Below are positions 10,404 to 12,067 of a stretch of DNA of 12,067 nt, piece by piece. Each line of letters starts with the position of its first letter. Position 1 is the first letter of the stretch. The notes below the pieces were generated by a model. That model did not search any database. It saw only the letters and a program-made list of their open reading frames with translations, and was not told where the DNA came from. The position numbers and the translations under genes were made by a program. Source of the DNA: Bathymodiolus azoricus thioautotrophic gill symbiont (GTDB lineage Bacteria; Pseudomonadota; Gammaproteobacteria; PS1; Pseudothioglobaceae); NCBI RefSeq assembly GCF_001298715.1, contig NZ_CDSC02000167.1:1-12067 (forward strand), given 5' to 3'.

Positions 10404-10832
10404 TCAGCCCTCCACTTCAACACCCATTGAACGGGCTGTACCAGCAATAATACTCACTGCTGCATCCATATCATTTGCATTTAAATCTTTCATTTTAATA
10501 CTTGCAACTTCTTCTAATTGTGCACGAGTAATCTTGCCAACTTTGTCAGTATGTGGCACACCACTGCCTTTTTTAATGCCTGTTACTTTTAAAATTAACA
10601 ATGCTGCTGGCGGTGTCTTAGTAATAAAGGTAAAACTACGATCACTATAAACTGTGATAACCACTGGCACCTTCATACCTTTATCAATGTCTTGCGTTGA
10701 AGCGTTGAACGCTTTACAGAAATCCATAATATTCACACCATGTTGGCCTAATGCCGGGCCTACTGGAGGTGATGGATTTGCCTCTTGTGCTGGAATCTGC
10801 AGCTTAATATAGGATTCAATTTTCTTAGCCAT
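10404..10832 (-). CDS. rplK: 50S ribosomal protein L11
   Basis: L11 binds the GTPase-associated centre of 23S rRNA, the thiostrepton site, and is needed for RelA activation by uncharged tRNA in E. coli. The 142-residue product has the usual length. The N-terminal domain carries the Pro-rich [16 protein letters not shown] (20-35), where thiostrepton-type drugs and stalk movement act; the C-terminal RNA-binding domain (about 76-142) holds [11 protein letters not shown] and [12 protein letters not shown]. The ATG at 10832 has GAGG at 10841-10844, 8 nt away. The ribosome binding site of rplA is embedded in the last codons of this gene. The 67-nt leader before it may hold the L1 repressor site. 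Confidence 0.98.
   Translation of the reverse strand: MAKKIESYIKLQIPAQEANPSPPVGPALGQHGVNIMDFCKAFNASTQDIDKGMKVPVVITVYSDRSFTFITKTPPAALLILKVTGIKKGSGVPHTDKVGKITRAQLEEVASIKMKDLNANDMDAAVSIIAGTARSMGVEVEG
10408..10413 (-). promoter_or_regulatory. rplA ribosome binding site inside rplK
   Basis: GGAGGG on the minus strand lies in the last sense codons of rplK (Val-Glu-Gly), 8 nt before the rplA ATG and just before the rplK TGA. Ribosomes ending rplK would uncover it, which fits equal output of L11 and L1 from one regulated entry site. Confidence 0.8.
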
Positions 10833-10899
10833 TTTTCTTTCCTCGAGGGTTTTCCCTCATTTTGGGTGCAAGCGCTGTGTTAAGAGCTCCCCTGTTAAA
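10833..10899 (-). promoter_or_regulatory. rplK leader, candidate L1 repressor site
   Basis: This 67-nt spacer precedes rplK. On the minus strand it contains GGGGAGC (about 10892-10886) and, further on, GCT and CCC, which can form two short helices (GGG-CCC and AGC-GCT) split by an asymmetric loop, broadly like L1 targets. Next to the ribosome binding site GAGGG (10858-10854) pairs with CCCTC (10849-10845) across AAAA, and CCCTC could instead pair with the GAGG of the ribosome binding site (10844-10841), which would block it. The L1 assignment comes from known E. coli control and is not proven by the pairing seen. Confidence 0.35.
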
Positions 10900-11433
10900 T
10901 TAAGTCTTCTGTACTTGAGAAAACTCTAATTCTACTGGTGTAGTGCGTCCAAAAATCAACACCTCTACTTTCAGTAAATTCTTTTCATAATCAACTGATT
11001 CAACCGTACCATTAAACTCATTAAATGGACCATCAATAACCAAAATTTCTTCACCTGGTTGATAAGCAACCTTGGGCTTAGGCTTGTCAGCACCTTCTTG
11101 TACGCGTGCCGTAATCTTATCAACTTCACGCTGTGTAATTGGCGATGGCTTACCCGAAGACCCGCCAATAAATCCAATCACATTGTTGGTATTTTTTACC
11201 AATAACCAACTTGGCTCAGTTAATTCCATATTGATTAACATATAACCTGGGAAAAATTTACGCTCAGCTGTTTTCTTCTGTCCATCTTTTAGCTCTACCA
11301 CTTTCTCAGTTGGAATCATGACATCACCAAGTAAGTCTGATAGCCCTTCTCTATCAATTGCCTCTTCAATTGTGGCCTTTACTTTTGCTTCATAACCGCT
11401 TCTCGCGTGGAGTACATACCATCTTTTAGACAT
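10900..11433 (-). CDS. nusG: Transcription termination/antitermination factor NusG
   Basis: NusG binds elongating RNA polymerase, supports processivity, and through its C-terminal domain contacts Rho or ribosomal protein S10, coupling transcription to translation. The 177-residue product has the NGN domain (about 1-118), beginning KRWYVLHARSGYE and holding RKFFPGYMLINM (58-69), which faces the polymerase clamp, and the KOW domain (about 124-177) with YQPGEEILVIDGPFNEFNG. F161 in the IFGR turn corresponds to the E. coli residue that contacts S10 and Rho (F165). The ATG at 11433 has GAGG 9 nt upstream (11443-11446). It follows secE by 16 nt, the usual arrangement. Confidence 0.98.
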   Translation of the reverse strand: MSKRWYVLHARSGYEAKVKATIEEAIDREGLSDLLGDVMIPTEKVVELKDGQKKTAERKFFPGYMLINMELTEPSWLLVKNTNNVIGFIGGSSGKPSPITQREVDKITARVQEGADKPKPKVAYQPGEEILVIDGPFNEFNGTVESVDYEKNLLKVEVLIFGRTTPVELEFSQVQKT

Positions 11434-11449
11434 CTTTAAAAACCTCTTT

Positions 11450-11824
11450 TTAATTTGTTAATAATTGCACAGCCCAAGTAAAGAATGCATCAACAATCCA
11501 CAAGAAAATAGCAACGATAATTACCGCTACCATAATCATGCCGGTTGTCTTAATAGTTTCATCCTTCGTCGGCCAAACAACTTTGCGTAATTCAATTTTT
11601 GTTTCTTTTAAAAACGCACTAAATTGGATGCCTTGTGGCGATTTGAAAAACACAAATCCTGCTATTACTAAACCCGCCAGTAAAACTAACACCTTATAAA
11701 GTGTTACATTTAACTCCAACGGGTCTAAATAGAAAAGCGCAAGAAAACCCACTACAATTAGAAGCGATACAATCACGCCTATTGATGATTCTGATCTAAC
11801 TTGATTCTCTACATTCTTACTCAC
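11450..11824 (-). CDS. secE: Preprotein translocase subunit SecE
   Basis: SecE clamps and stabilises the SecY channel in the inner membrane. The 124-residue product resembles the three-helix proteobacterial form (E. coli 127, from memory): membrane segments at about 15-33, 41-60 and 95-120, with the conserved amphipathic stretch IELRKVVWPTKDET (77-90) between the second and third. The start is GTG at 11824, with AGGA at 11831-11834, 6 nt away. The frame continues open to an ATG at 11893, but that lies inside tRNA-Trp and its translation would be the tRNA read as protein. The only ATG beside the GTG is out of frame and runs into TGA at once. The gene begins 16 nt after the tRNA and is followed closely by nusG. 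Confidence 0.95.
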   Translation of the reverse strand: MSKNVENQVRSESSIGVIVSLLIVVGFLALFYLDPLELNVTLYKVLVLLAGLVIAGFVFFKSPQGIQFSAFLKETKIELRKVVWPTKDETIKTTGMIMVAVIIVAIFLWIVDAFFTWAVQLLTN

Positions 11825-11830
11825 ATTACA

Positions 11831-11834
11831 TCCT
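11831..11834 (-). promoter_or_regulatory. secE ribosome binding site
   Basis: AGGA on the minus strand, 6 nt before the GTG at 11824 and 6 nt after the encoded CCA end of tRNA-Trp. It supports the GTG start and shows that once the tRNA is cut out the secE message would begin with a leader of at most 16 nt. Confidence 0.75.
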
Positions 11835-11840
11835 TTAATA

Positions 11841-11916
11841 TGGCAGGCAAGGAGGGACTCGAACCCCCAACCAACGGTTTTGGAGACCGCCACTCTACCA
11901 ATTGAGCCACTTGCCT
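11841..11916 (-). tRNA. tRNA-Trp (anticodon CCA)
   Basis: A 76-nt cloverleaf with encoded CCA. The acceptor stem is AGGCAAG with CTTGCCT (7 bp) and discriminator G. The D arm is GCTC-AATTGGTA-GAGT, the anticodon stem GCGGT with ACCGT around the loop CTCCAAA (anticodon CCA, reading UGG), and the T arm GGGGG-TTCGAGT-CCCTC. The variable loop has 5 nt. It lies directly before secE, an arrangement common in proteobacteria with tuf further upstream, and is probably cut from the same transcript. Confidence 0.98.
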
Positions 11917-11922
11917 AAAATT

Positions 11923-11966
11923 AAAAAAAATGCCTCTACCAATCCTATGGACTGCTAAAGGTATTT
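11923..11966 (-). terminator. Terminator-like hairpin before tRNA-Trp
   Basis: On the minus strand a long stem folds as AAAT with ATTT, CCTTT with AGAGG, and AGTCC with GGATT around the loop ATA, with two mismatches and some G-U pairs. Eight T (11930-11923) follow. The wobbles pair only in the minus-strand RNA, so the structure belongs to leftward transcription. It could end an upstream unit (tuf is the usual neighbour, but lies outside the window). It ends just 6 nt before the mature tRNA 5' end, leaving no room for a tRNA promoter. Confidence 0.75.
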
Positions 11967-11973
11967 TTTATAA

Positions 11974-11997
11974 GACTCAAAATTGAGCCACTTACTT
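11974..11997 (-). repeat. Decayed partial copy of tRNA-Trp 5' end
   Basis: On the minus strand AAGTAAGTGGCTCAATT (11997-11981) matches the first 17 bases of tRNA-Trp, AGGCAAGTGGCTCAATT, at 15 positions; both differences are transitions. The copy goes on with TTGAGTC, so a D-stem (GCTC with GAGT) can still form, but the loop has lost the conserved GG. Similarity then ends, except that ATTGGTAGAG (11943-11934), another D-arm piece, recurs in the hairpin downstream. It is not a functional tRNA. Confidence 0.55.
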
Positions 11998-12067
11998 TTT
12001 CTATTTCTTAATCTGTCATCCGTTATAAATGCTAAAAACCAATGTCTTAGTCAGTTACTTTCGAGAC
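11998..12067 (-). other. Right edge, no gene recognised
   Basis: All three minus-strand frames meet a stop within the first 21 bases from the right edge and no end of EF-Tu can be read. The minus strand contains TTTATAACGG, which resembles a -10 box (TATAAC), but no good -35 box lies at the proper distance. A promoter for the tRNA-Trp-secE unit may be here; I cannot place it with confidence. Confidence 0.3.

Noticed and set aside
10400..10447. 16-residue N-terminal extension of L1
   Set aside because: It overlaps the end of rplK, lacks family similarity, and the ATG at 10399 has a strong ribosome binding site and the expected MAKLTKKQK start.
11825..11893. N-terminal extension of secE starting inside tRNA-Trp
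   Set aside because: These codons are the tRNA sequence itself; the GTG at 11824 has a proper ribosome binding site and gives a normal SecE length.
1..12067. CRISPR array, insertion sequence or other mobile element
   Set aside because: No regularly spaced repeats, no transposase or integrase reading frame and no terminal inverted repeats were seen; the whole window is a conserved core operon.

Overview
This window is one long minus-strand run of core transcription and translation genes. In the direction of transcription (right to left) the order is tRNA-Trp, secE, nusG, rplK (L11), rplA (L1), rplJ (L10), rplL (L7/L12), rpoB, rpoC, then a strong intrinsic terminator at the left edge. No convincing gene lies on the plus strand.

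The gene order and the proteins point to a gammaproteobacterium. RpoB and RpoC follow the E. coli proteins closely: the RpoC zinc-ligand, catalytic and trigger-loop residues sit one position or less from E. coli numbering, and both large subunits are long enough to carry the proteobacterial lineage insertions. Base composition is AT-rich, as in low-GC marine or symbiotic gammaproteobacteria such as the SUP05/Thioglobus group. That last placement is an inference from AT-richness and general protein resemblance, not a demonstrated identity.

Layout: 11917-12067 has no gene; it holds a terminator-like hairpin only 6 nt before tRNA-Trp and what looks like a decayed partial copy of the tRNA's 5' end. 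11450-11916 holds tRNA-Trp and secE, 16 nt apart. 10900-11433 is nusG. 9704-10832 is rplK-rplA, 4 nt apart and probably translationally coupled. 9505-9703 is a 199-nt leader with an L10-type autoregulatory fold, a competing upstream hairpin, and a 13+13 palindrome followed by U6 just before the rplJ ribosome binding site. 8574-9504 is rplJ-rplL. 8380-8573 is a 194-nt spacer with an attenuator-like hairpin, a near-perfect 12-bp inverted repeat and a smaller stem-loop. 86-8379 is rpoB-rpoC, separated by 14 nt. 21-62 is the operon terminator.

The genes work together: SecE is part of the protein-export channel; NusG binds the RNA polymerase whose two largest subunits are encoded downstream and links it to ribosomes or Rho; L11, L1, L10 and L7/L12 form the L1 stalk, the GTPase centre and the L7/L12 stalk of the 50S subunit. 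The family precedent is autogenous control by L1 (rplKA) and by the L10-L12 complex (rplJL), with partial termination before rpoB lowering polymerase-subunit expression relative to L7/L12.

I found no undescribed multi-gene system. What merits a second look is in the non-coding spacers: the possible attenuator before rplJ, the hairpin crowding the tRNA, and the tRNA-Trp fossil.
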